From assembly GCF_028728065.1 (NCBI RefSeq), contig NZ_CP117812.1, positions 1,984,001 to 2,048,000 of the forward strand: a stretch of 64,000 bases of DNA, written 5' to 3'. The stretch is from Lentisphaera profundi. GTDB taxonomy: Bacteria > Verrucomicrobiota > Lentisphaeria > Lentisphaerales > Lentisphaeraceae. A program made the translations under genes and the position numbers. This document shows positions 1 through 9,500 of the stretch, piece after piece. The notes below the pieces were generated by a model, which was given only the letters and a program-made list of their open reading frames with translations, did no database searches and was not told the DNA's origin. Within the stretch, counting starts at the first letter, position 1; each line of letters opens with the position of its first letter.

Positions 1-2951
1 AATTCTCCTACTTGCCAATTTTGAACTCCCAAACCAAAACAAACAAATGAAAATCCTAGGCAAATGCCCCAACGCTTGATGAAGGCTAGTACCAAAGCTG
101 TCAAAGCAAGTAATAGGTAGATATAGTTCTTCAACGTAGCTTTTCCGGCCACAGGCTGATCATTAACATTACTAATACTTGATTTGATATAAGGACTCGC
201 CATTTCTTTGAGCGACGTTCCTCTAAATGTATACACTTCTTGAGCAATGGCCATGCCTCGCTGAGGCATTATTTTTACTGATGAAAAATACGCCAAGGAG
301 ATGAAAAAAACTGTCAGCACTAATACCACGCGCAAGAATGATAAACGTCCTTTCAAAGCGGGCAATGCATTGAGCGCAAAACACAGCAAGCTGACGACTA
401 ATAAACTTAAATAATTGATCCTGCTTAAAACCATTTTACACTTGCCTAAAAAATCCAAGCCTCCACCTCGCTCATAATGTCCCTGAGGTAGAATATTACT
501 ATCGATATCACTCAGCAAATACGATTGGGGCAAACTCAGCTCCCACTCAGAATGCAAGCTTACGGCATCCAAACTCGGCCCCTGTAGTGAAAGCTCCAAA
601 TCTTTTGTCAAAGGATTTTTCTTTTCAGTCCAATTCATTTCAACTTTCAAAGGTTTATTCGGATCCGTATTGCGCTTCAAAGGAATCATTAAGAACTCAC
701 CATCCGCAATGGGACGCACCTGCACGCCTTCCACTTTGCATCTACCCAAGTTACTCTCCTTAGGCAAGCGTACCGACAAAAACTGCTTATTGCGATTGCG
801 AAGCATAAAAATGGCTTTGTGACTAATCGACCCATCTTCTGTAAGCGCACTTTTGATGGCACTACTAGATACTACATTGCCCATCAATTCGGAATCTTCC
901 AAAGTCTGTACCTTCACTTTCACACGGTGCGGTGCCGCTGTATAGCGAAAGAGGCGAATCAATGGGTTTGAATGAAGAATCCTATAAGCCTCGGGAAGTT
1001 GATTTTCTTCGATCTCAAAAACAGAATCTAGGGATTCAAATGCACCACTACGAATCGTATTGGCACCACTTAAAGTAATGTAGCCGTTCTCACTCTCTGC
1101 ATTGAGTATACTTACTTCACCGCAGTCTAAATCTAGACCTTTTAATGTCGCCGGAAAATCATAACTAAGCAGAAGGTTATAATCCCCCATAATCCTTTTA
1201 TTTAAGCTGACTTCGTACTCCTCATCGGCAATCTTTTTTAATTGCGGGCGATGATCCCCGGTAATTTCAGGATTTTTAATTGTAGCAGGAATATATAAGC
1301 GAATACTATTGCTTGGAGCCGCTGAAATCTTCATTGTAAATAAGGCACTGACATAGACGGTATTTTCGCCTATGGAGTACATATGCAGTGCCTCTGCGCT
1401 AATTCTTGGCTTGAGTTTTTCTACTTTAAACTTCGTCTCCCAGCCACTTTTTCTAAACCTCCATGTCGAGAGTTGCCCCTTAAGCCTTTGTGCAAGAGCA
1501 TCTTTCGGGAGTCTCAAGAGTCCTTTACTTTCGATGAAATCTATAGAAAAACCCTTTGTCGCCGCGGTACTAATCACTCCTCGCTCAGATCGAACATTCA
1601 AACAAGTCACACTTGGATAAACAAGGCTCTCTTCCCACGAAGATACCGCGCGCTCCTGTTCGATACTTATGTTATGACTTCCTTTCACTTCTGCCAAGCG
1701 AGCATGTAACACCTTATGTGTACCCATATTTTCAATTTCGTAGGACGTCACTCCTTTCACCACAACGGGAATAAAATCACCCTTAATTAAAAATTTTATT
1801 TCACTTAAGGCTGCCTCACGTATATCTAACTTAAAACTAGATAAATGGCGTACTTCATTTTCATTAACCACTAAATCATGGAAAGTATTAACATCGACAA
1901 TGGGGCTTATTTCTTTCAGTTTCAGGTCCAATTTTACGGGTAAAGATGGATAAGAATAAAGATACGTGCCTTTGTTTTGCTTATGCTCAACACGAATCAG
2001 CCCTTCACTTTTTTCTGGAATGATTTTCACCGGAATTGACGTATTCACCCGCAAGAATCCCGAGCTCTTAAGTACTTTTTGCGGAAGCGGCAAAAGTATC
2101 TGATAATTCGCAGGAATTTGATCCACGGTAAGTTCACCTTTGAGTTTTATGATGATCTCATTCTGAGCCTCATCACCGTAGATAAGTAAATAACGCGCCC
2201 CATCAATTTCTTCTTCTTTGGCTTCAAAATTTTCTGCCGCAAAATTTGTGAGTACAAAATTCGCAGGCAATTCTAGACGCATCATTTTTCTTTTGCCATT
2301 AATCACTGACCAATCATATTGGAGATCATATTGCAAGGCGCCTGAGACTAAAGTCACTTGAGCTTTAACTTTGACCACATCCAAGGCTTTGGAATCCACC
2401 ACCGCAACTGCTTTTTCTGCCCAAGCAAAGGAAAAAAACTTTTGTAGCGGCAAGGCACCCGAATAAATCTTTTCACTTTCATGCTCACGAAGCCTCTCAG
2501 CTTCTAATAAAGTATTATTAAAATGAAGTTTCTCTAAAACTTTCGGGTAATGCAGTTCAAAGGGACGCAAGGCCTGCGCAGGCAAACTCATTGAGTCCAC
2601 TCGATAATCCTTGCCCCGTAGTAAGGCTGCCTTTTGGTACTTCACGAAGTACGCTTGTGCTTTCACATTTTTCTTCAGTTTAAGCCAATAAGTCGTCTTT
2701 TTTTTAGTGATTTCTAGATCTTCATGATAAGAAAATGATTGCGCTTCCATACCACTCGCCAATTCAAATTCATGCCCCTTCATCCCACTCACCAAATACT
2801 TAACATCCGTGTAGAGTTGCTGTTCTGCAATTTTAAATTTGAGCTCGCTAATGCTTAGTTTATTAGCTATCTTCTCATTATCTTGGCTCCAAGGCCAAAA
2901 GGCATCTGCACTCAGGCAGAGACTAAAAATTAATATCACTAGTGTTTTCAT
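1..2951 (-). CDS. Large exported membrane protein, partial (C-terminus beyond window)
   Basis: An open frame runs leftward without a stop from an ATG at 2951 to the window edge, giving about 983 residues. A GGAG lies 6 nt before this ATG. An in-frame ATG at 2963 is possible, but the GGAG would then be inside the gene. The first 18 or so residues (MKTLVILIFSLCLSADA) are a signal peptide. A long beta-rich extracytoplasmic region follows, and near the visible end there are at least three hydrophobic segments (around LSLLVVSLLCFAL, VVLVLTVFFISLAYF and YLLLALTALVLAF). I recognise no domain. It is the third gene of the sigma factor-VWA operon, 30 nt after the VWA gene, so it is probably an envelope component of that system. 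The function is unknown. Confidence 0.8.
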   Translation of the reverse strand, partial: MKTLVILIFSLCLSADAFWPWSQDNEKIANKLSISELKFKIAEQQLYTDVKYLVSGMKGHEFELASGMEAQSFSYHEDLEITKKKTTYWLKLKKNVKAQAYFVKYQKAALLRGKDYRVDSMSLPAQALRPFELHYPKVLEKLHFNNTLLEAERLREHESEKIYSGALPLQKFFSFAWAEKAVAVVDSKALDVVKVKAQVTLVSGALQYDLQYDWSVINGKRKMMRLELPANFVLTNFAAENFEAKEEEIDGARYLLIYGDEAQNEIIIKLKGELTVDQIPANYQILLPLPQKVLKSSGFLRVNTSIPVKIIPEKSEGLIRVEHKQNKGTYLYSYPSLPVKLDLKLKEISPIVDVNTFHDLVVNENEVRHLSSFKLDIREAALSEIKFLIKGDFIPVVVKGVTSYEIENMGTHKVLHARLAEVKGSHNISIEQERAVSSWEESLVYPSVTCLNVRSERGVISTAATKGFSIDFIESKGLLRLPKDALAQRLKGQLSTWRFRKSGWETKFKVEKLKPRISAEALHMYSIGENTVYVSALFTMKISAAPSNSIRLYIPATIKNPEITGDHRPQLKKIADEEYEVSLNKRIMGDYNLLLSYDFPATLKGLDLDCGEVSILNAESENGYITLSGANTIRSGAFESLDSVFEIEENQLPEAYRILHSNPLIRLFRYTAAPHRVKVKVQTLEDSELMGNVVSSSAIKSALTEDGSISHKAIFMLRNRNKQFLSVRLPKESNLGRCKVEGVQVRPIADGEFLMIPLKRNTDPNKPLKVEMNWTEKKNPLTKDLELSLQGPSLDAVSLHSEWELSLPQSYLLSDIDSNILPQGHYERGGGLDFLGKCKMVLSRINYLSLLVVSLLCFALNALPALKGRLSFLRVVLVLTVFFISLAYFSSVKIMPQRGMAIAQEVYTFRGTSLKEMASPYIKSSISNVNDQPVAGKATLKNYIYLLLALTALVLAFIKRWGICLGFSFVCFGLGVQNWQVGE

Positions 2952-2981
2952 TTGCTTCTCCATTTTGAATTTTCCGCAGTC

Positions 2982-5504
2982 CTAATACAAGGATTGACTG
3001 CGTATGATTAAATCTTTAAGTTCCTGAATTTTTTTGTCGTAGGGACGTGCCTGACGAAGTTTCTCTACTTCAGCACCCAGTTGATCAAAGGTGATTTCAC
3101 CCTTGCCATTATTTTTTAATAAGCGTGCAAAACTCGCTGCACACCAAGCTAAGCGTGTCGAAACATGGCTTTGTGCAAAACTTTTTCTCGCACCAATTTT
3201 TACGTCTTGCTTAATCTCAGTAACTAATTCATTTTCCAATTGCTTATAGCGCAAATTGATTGTCCCTAATTTATTGATTGGCTCAGAATTTTCCTCAAGC
3301 ACTAACTCATATAAAGCGGTAACACTTTGCCCTGCACCCACTTCACCTGCATCGACTTTATCATTGCGAAAATCTTTATTCGCCAATCGTCTTTTTTCGT
3401 ATCCCAATAAACGGTAGGAACGCACCATGCTAGGATTGAACTCAAGCTGGATTTTCACATCTCGGGCAATTGTTTTGAATGAGGCATCAAAATTATCGAC
3501 TAAAATTCGCTGCATTTCTGCTTTACTATCGGCAAAGTAATAAGCTCCATCACCCTTATTCGCCAGCGTTTCTAAAAAGTCGTCATTAAAGTCTTTCGCA
3601 CCCACGCCGATTACCGTATTGCCGATCCCCTGGCGACGATAGACATCCACAGTTTTTAATATTTCTTGGGCTTCTTCTTGCCCCATACTAGCAATGCCAT
3701 CAGAAAGTAAAATCACTCTATTGACCGCGCCAGAGCGAAAGTTTTTCGCCGCTAATTTATAGGCTTGTGTGATCCCTTGGCTCAAGTTGGCAACTGCACC
3801 TGCCTCAACACTTTTGATAATAGCTTCTAATTTATCATGCTCATGCGCTTTCACTTGATTCGCTAGATTCACAACGCCATCCTCACAAGTCAAAATCGTC
3901 ACTTCATCATTCGCATTCATGGCCTTAAACATTTTCGGCAGGGTTTTTTGAATGAGTGGCAAACGATCTTCCGCAGCCATTGAGCCACTATTATCTATCA
4001 CAAAAGTATAAGAACCTGATTTCTTAGCGTCAGCACCAATGCGCTGGCCCTGAACTCCGACACGTAGAATATTAATCCCTTGATACACTTTGTGTTCCAA
4101 AAGTTCACTCTCAATACTAAACGCATCCGTTTTTGGCAAGGTATAATGATAATCAAAGTGATTGATAAATTCTTCTAAGCGAATCTGCTTGGGCGGCACT
4201 TTTTTTCCTGCATAGATCTCCGCTCGTGCCGCGGTATAACTCGCCGTATCCACATCAATGGCAAAGGTACTCAAGTTCGTCTCTTTACTATCGATCATAC
4301 CTTCAAAAAAGATCGGTGCTGGCAAAGATACATTAGGCAAGGCGGAACTTTGCTTCTGCAAAGCTCTTTGGCGCTCAAGTGCGTGCGCTGATGAACGCCT
4401 TATATTTCCATCATCCAAATCTTTTGAGATTTCTTTAAGCTCCATTAAGGGCTCATCCAAACTCGCGTCCTGAAGCTCGAGTTTATTGAGCATAATACTT
4501 TGATCTTGATTCTTTTTTTCATTCGAAGCCAAAGTCGAAGGCCGATTGAAACGCGCTTCACTTGTCCCGACATCTCTTCCGACACTTGCCTCACGCTTAG
4601 CTCGATCATCCTTGCTCCCCTTATCCCGAGAACTAATCACAGGTATTTCATCACTGAAAATATCATTATCTTCTTCGCCTAAAGCAAATTCTTTTGCTTT
4701 ACTACTTCTCGCAGAAAACACTTTTGAAGAACGTAATGGGGAGGTCGATGGCTTAATATTTGAAATCATTTCCGCGGCTGGTGGTTCATCTGAAACTGCC
4801 TCTATTTCTACTAAAAGATCCTCTACTTCACTACTAAATATCTGTTCTTCTAAAATCATATCACCCTCAGTCATCAAAGCCGGTGCTGGCGGTGGTGATG
4901 GCGAATGAAACTGATTTTTTTTCTTACTTTTTTTAGCTTCAAACCTATCCGCATGAAGACTTTGATAATTGCTTTCATAAGCTGGTTCTTCCACCGATTC
5001 TTCCATTTTTGGAGCCACCTTCACTTGCCTCATACTCACTTGTGTCACTACATCTTTGCGCGCTGTGCCTAAACTAGGTAGTAGTAGCGAGGCCATGACA
5101 AAGGCTGTTGCAAAAAGTGCTACGAGAGCGCCCCAAGAAAAGCTTCTTTTCTTTTCTAAAATCTCTTCCTCTGATTTAGCTTGTTTATGTATTTTTTTAG
5201 CTTTTACGGCAACTTCTTCTTTTGCGTTTTGCGCAAAGTCATTATTTTCAATTTTGAGTTCTGCGGCCCAGGCTACTTTGCGAATTTCACTTCGTTGATT
5301 TTTATTTAAGCTCAAGTCTGCTTCATCAAAACTTTGCTTGGATTTCTCCAAGGCTAAAGCTAGGGATAAGTATTCTTCCATGCATTGATCGCAATCCGCC
5401 AAGTGATCATGGGTTTCATCTTGCTCTGCATTTTCGAGTTCACAAAAGCACAAAGCTGGTAATAAAGCAGAGATTTCTTCACAATTTAATTTATCTTTTT
5501 TCAT
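2982..5504 (-). CDS. Anti-sigma-type zinc-binding head fused to YfbK-like VWA protein
   Basis: 840 residues. The N-terminus has an H34-x3-C38-x2-C41 arrangement like the zf-HC2 head of zinc-binding anti-sigma factors. One membrane segment follows at about residues 122-146, then a long low-complexity linker with proline and charged runs. From about 388 comes the YfbK-type N-terminal domain (LSTFAIDVDTASY), then a VWA domain with an intact MIDAS D504-x-S506-x-S508, then the C-terminal DUF3520-like part. The start codon overlaps the stop of the upstream sigma factor gene (ATGA), so the two are translationally coupled. Inference: the cytoplasmic head binds the sigma factor and the outer VWA domain senses or binds an envelope partner. 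The zinc-binding assignment rests only on the short motif and the context. Confidence 0.85.
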   Translation of the reverse strand: MKKDKLNCEEISALLPALCFCELENAEQDETHDHLADCDQCMEEYLSLALALEKSKQSFDEADLSLNKNQRSEIRKVAWAAELKIENNDFAQNAKEEVAVKAKKIHKQAKSEEEILEKKRSFSWGALVALFATAFVMASLLLPSLGTARKDVVTQVSMRQVKVAPKMEESVEEPAYESNYQSLHADRFEAKKSKKKNQFHSPSPPPAPALMTEGDMILEEQIFSSEVEDLLVEIEAVSDEPPAAEMISNIKPSTSPLRSSKVFSARSSKAKEFALGEEDNDIFSDEIPVISSRDKGSKDDRAKREASVGRDVGTSEARFNRPSTLASNEKKNQDQSIMLNKLELQDASLDEPLMELKEISKDLDDGNIRRSSAHALERQRALQKQSSALPNVSLPAPIFFEGMIDSKETNLSTFAIDVDTASYTAARAEIYAGKKVPPKQIRLEEFINHFDYHYTLPKTDAFSIESELLEHKVYQGINILRVGVQGQRIGADAKKSGSYTFVIDNSGSMAAEDRLPLIQKTLPKMFKAMNANDEVTILTCEDGVVNLANQVKAHEHDKLEAIIKSVEAGAVANLSQGITQAYKLAAKNFRSGAVNRVILLSDGIASMGQEEAQEILKTVDVYRRQGIGNTVIGVGAKDFNDDFLETLANKGDGAYYFADSKAEMQRILVDNFDASFKTIARDVKIQLEFNPSMVRSYRLLGYEKRRLANKDFRNDKVDAGEVGAGQSVTALYELVLEENSEPINKLGTINLRYKQLENELVTEIKQDVKIGARKSFAQSHVSTRLAWCAASFARLLKNNGKGEITFDQLGAEVEKLRQARPYDKKIQELKDLIIRSQSLY

Positions 5505-6037
5505 CTGAGCACCTCGCTCATTTCTGATTTTAGTTGTCCCGAAAGTTTTCTTAAGCTCCTATGTAAGATCACCCCGACATGACTCACTTTTATATCCATT
5601 TCTTCCGCAATGACTTGATAGCTATATTCGCGGTAAACGCGCAACTGAAAAACTCGCTGTTCTAGTTCGTTTAATTTCTTCACTTCTTCTTTTAGATTTT
5701 CTTTCATGGTCTTCATTTCCAACTCTCTTGAGGGGCTGTGCGGATCGTGTAATGATTGACTTGCTATGACTTCATCTGCATATTTTTGTTTGAGTTTGTT
5801 TTTGCGTAAATCATCCATAATCGAGTTATACACGACTCGAAAAAGCCAAGCTTTTGGATTTTCGACTTTCTTATCTGCCTGAGAACAAAACTGCACATAT
5901 TTTATAAAGGCGCACTGGGCCGCATCACGTGCTTGCTCTAAATCGCTGCACAGAGAAAAGCCATATGCCACGAGTCCTCGCTCTAGCTGAGTCATCAAGA
6001 CTTCTATTTCTTCAGCATGTACCATATTCATTATCAC
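5501..6037 (-). CDS. ECF-type RNA polymerase sigma factor
   Basis: 178 residues, the usual ECF length. Region 2 is visible around AWLFRVVYNSIMDDLRKN. Region 4 with its helix-turn-helix is around QVIAEEMDIKVSHVGVILHR. A GTG at 6037 is the most upstream start; in-frame ATGs at 6031 and 6025 are alternatives, and an AGGA about 11 nt before the GTG favours the longer form only weakly. The next gene starts on its stop codon, and that gene's N-terminus looks like an anti-sigma factor, so this is a sigma/anti-sigma pair. Its targets are unknown. The divergent operon starting at 6578 is the obvious candidate by position, but I see no matching promoter pair. Confidence 0.9.
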   Translation of the reverse strand: MIMNMVHAEEIEVLMTQLERGLVAYGFSLCSDLEQARDAAQCAFIKYVQFCSQADKKVENPKAWLFRVVYNSIMDDLRKNKLKQKYADEVIASQSLHDPHSPSRELEMKTMKENLKEEVKKLNELEQRVFQLRVYREYSYQVIAEEMDIKVSHVGVILHRSLRKLSGQLKSEMSEVLR

Positions 6038-6577
6038 TCATCAATTTTTCCTGTTTATCTAAAGCTAAGACGAAGAACTTCGAGCTTTATTACAAGCTTT
6101 TGCAAAAAAAGTTACGATTAATCATTTTAGTACGAAGTACTCAATCCGCCGAGTTAAGGGCCGGCAGGTCCTTGCAGGGAGCTCGAGGGGCAGAGCTCCC
6201 TCGTGTGCGAAGCACCAGACCATAAATCGACGGCATCATCTAACTCATCGTAAAAAATAAAAAACTTTTCTTTTAAAGCTACTGACTGAAATCGAATGAG
6301 TGCAATTTTTCGCCCAATTCCTCTGAGGCTAGTCATCGTTTTTATCTATCTTCTCTTCATTCTAAGAAAAAATCGTCTACTCTAAAAGAAATTAAGCTTC
6401 CCGCTGAAGATAGCTAATAACCGTAGCTCGAACTGAAGCCAAAGCCCACGCTGACTTAAACAATAAATTTCACACAAGCTTTACACAATTATTACAATCC
6501 TTCATTGGTAAAAGCTAAAAAATTAAGCTAGGCTCACTCCACGATTTTTGGAGACATAACATTTAATGGGAGTTAAA
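6038..6577. other. Divergent intergenic region with several small hairpins
   Basis: No gene is seen in this 540-nt gap between two divergent operons. It holds four inverted repeats: AAAGCT-CGAAG-AA-CTTCG-AGCTTT (6061-6088), AGTAC-GAA-GTACT (6129-6141), GGGAGCTC/GAGCTCCC (6177-6200) and GTGC-GAA-GCAC (6205-6215). The part from about 6150 to 6216 resembles another element at 24.34-24.40 kb. The real gene to the right starts at ATG 6578, with GGGAG 5 nt upstream; the ATG at 6566 overlaps that ribosome binding site and is unlikely. No convincing promoter could be fixed for either direction. Confidence 0.6.
6150..6216 (-). repeat. REP-like intergenic element, copy 1
   Basis: Read on the minus strand, the element begins with a small hairpin (GGTGCTTCGCAC), then ACGAGG, then the GGGAGCTC stem, and ends with ACCTGCCGGCCC. 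The element at 24334-24403 has the same order: a small hairpin (CGTCTGGCAGACG), ACGAGC, a variable part, then CCTGCCAGTCC. The matching ends and changing middle suggest two diverged copies of one small repeat. With only two copies in the window this is tentative. Confidence 0.35.
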
Positions 6578-9500
6578 ATGGATATCAAATTTACACTACG
6601 CACTTTATTTATAGCCTTATTTATGGGCACGATTGCTCAAGCTGAAGTTTCGAGCAAAACTGATAAGTACCTATCAATACTCATTAAGCGGCCTAGCTCG
6701 GATTACTTATTCGATAAATTCTATAGTTCTTGGCTAGAAAATGCTACGAGTGTGGACCTCGAAGAATTCTTAAATGAAAAATTTGAAGAAAGTAAACTGC
6801 CCATCTACAAGCAAATTAAAGCTTACTACCTAGAAGCCGAAGGCAATAATGACGCAGCCTTAGATATCTATAACGAGATCATATCAACTCAAAGTTCTGC
6901 CTCACTACTTTTTCGCCGAGCCAAACTCCAAGTGGGTACGCTTGAATTTGATAAAGCGATTGCCGACCTAAAAAAGGCTAGTGCGCTCTCGACTAATGAA
7001 AAATTCACGATCCAAATCAACAAGCTTCTGGGAAAAATCTATATTCGTGATGAAAAAAAGGTAGAAGGTTTAAAAGTTTGGACGGAGATGGCGACTAAAA
7101 CTGGCGATGAAGACCTCTTAGAAGAAATCGTTGAACTCATGATTGATGAAGGTTTATTTAGCGAAGCTCGCACACAAATTACTAGCTTATTAGAAGAGAC
7201 TAAAGATAAGCATAAAAAAATCACCCTCACTTTACGCTTGGGAGATATTTACAGAATTCAGGGAAATAAAAATGAAGCCCTGAAAAAATATACCGCAACG
7301 CTTGATAGCATCGGCACGGGCTCGTGGTTAGAAAAAGAAATTTTGTCTCAAATCGAACAAGTGTTTCGCTCAGAAGATAACCTTCACGGACTCGCGGAAT
7401 ATTTTGGCAAAATTATCAAAACCAAGAAAAATAATATCGAGATACTGAAACGTCAGGCAGGACTACTCTTCGAACTCGGCGAAAAAGACAAGTCTCTCCA
7501 GGCTTACCTACAGATCGTCAAACTCACTCCCACAAGTAAAGAGAACAAAGAAACTTACGCAGCTCAACTCAGCAAGGCAAAAAAATACAAAGAGGCCCTT
7601 GAGCTTCTCAATGCACTCATCACACAATACCCCGATGATCAAGAGCTCTACATCAATCAGGCGAAGCTCTACAAAGAACTCAAAGATAATAAGCAGTGCC
7701 TAGCCTCATTTTTGGCCTACATCAAAAAAGATAAGTCTTCAGAATACTCCTACATGAGATCAGCTAACCTTTTGAGAAGTTTTGATTTGAAAAACGAAGC
7801 CGACAAAATCTATCAACAATTGATCACTAAATTTCCCGAGAGTCGTGAAGGAAAAACTCTCAACGCACTCAACCTCTATGAATTGGGTAAAAAAGACGAA
7901 GCCATAAAAGAGTATATAGCTCTAGGGGCAACAAAAAACATCGCCGAAATCCAACGTTTAATCAGCACTCTTAATACTTTAAAAGAACAAGCTAATTCCT
8001 ACAAAATCTTACTGGCGCAGCACAAGAATTTTGAAAGTAGTTACAAATACAATGACTTGCTCTTTAGTAGCGCAAATGCACTCAAAGAAGTCGAAGTGGC
8101 AAAAAAAGCCTCTGCGCTCATGCTCCAATCGGCAAGTACTATTAGCGAACTTAGCAAAGCCACGAACAATATCATTTTCACTGCTAAGAAAGAACAGCAA
8201 TTAGCTAAGCTCCAAGAAGATTTAGAAAACAAATCATCCGCTAACAATAAAGACCTCATTTTACTTTCCACGATTTATGACCAAATGGGTGAAATTGATG
8301 CATCTTTCGATCTGATTGAAACTCAACTCAAACAAGATCCAGGACAAGAACTTCTGCTTGAACAGTTGCTCTACCTCTACAAGAAGAATAAAAAGTGGGA
8401 TCAAGCCATCCACACCCTTACTCAAATAAGTAAACTTTCTGCAAGGCACAAAGCCACGCGCATTAAAGATTTAGTCGACTTATCTCTTCGAGCAGATAAA
8501 ACGGCAGAAGCCCTCAAGTGGATTGCGATTTGGAAAAAAACCTCTGCTAGCTCAACCTCACCATATATTCAAGAAGCGGCCATCCATCGCAGTAAGATGG
8601 ATTATGAAAAATCGGTTGAAGTCTTGAAAAAAGCCATGTTTAAATTCGCCGATAACAAAACCCTCCCTCGAGTTCTAGCACAAGACCTTACTTATGCCGG
8701 AAAAATAAAAGATGCCAAAAGTGTCTACTGGCGCATGGCGAACAAAAGCGAAGATCTTTCTGAAAAACTGGCTCTTGTACGATCTATCATCCAACTCTCA
8801 CAAAATGATGATAGTACGGAAGAACTTTCGACCAAGCTACAAAATCGTCTAGAAAATAACCCAAAAAGCATCTTCCCTCCTCTCGCACTTGCCGAACTCA
8901 ATCGTTATTCAGGCGTTTACGAAGATAGACGTAAGTTTTTAATTAAAGCCACCGAAATTAAACCGAATGATATTGGCTTGCTCAAAGAAATTGCCCGTAT
9001 CGAGGAAGAAGAAGGCCAATACGACCGCGCCTTAGAGACCCTGAAAAAAGTCATTAGCTTAGATAAAACGAAAAAATCCAATGCCTTGCTTATTCAATTC
9101 TATATGCGCAATGGAGAAGAAGACCTTGCCTTCGAACAAATCATTGAAAATGCCGGAGGAAAAGATATGCCCGTCGAAGAGATCATTGCCACGACCATGT
9201 CCTTAATTAAATCGCACTCAGAGAAAACTATAGCTTTCCTCCGTCCTTACTTACTCAAGCACCCCGAGGATTACCGCATTGCTTTTCTCTACGCTATTGC
9301 CCTTGAAGAACAAGGTATAAATCAAGAGACAGCCTTAGCTTATATCAATGTTTTAAATGGCAGTAAGGAACTCAGTATTCCAAAGAAAAAAACATCTACA
9401 AATCCATCTCCCTATAGTCAAAATACTTCCTACTACTATAAAGAGCTTGGGGAATACCTCCCTCAAGAGGCCATCAAACTCATCATAAATAGCAATACGA

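Noticed and set aside
6566-6577. ATG at 6566 as start of the giant TPR gene
   Set aside because: It overlaps the GGGAG that serves the ATG at 6578; the shorter form also starts with a better signal peptide.
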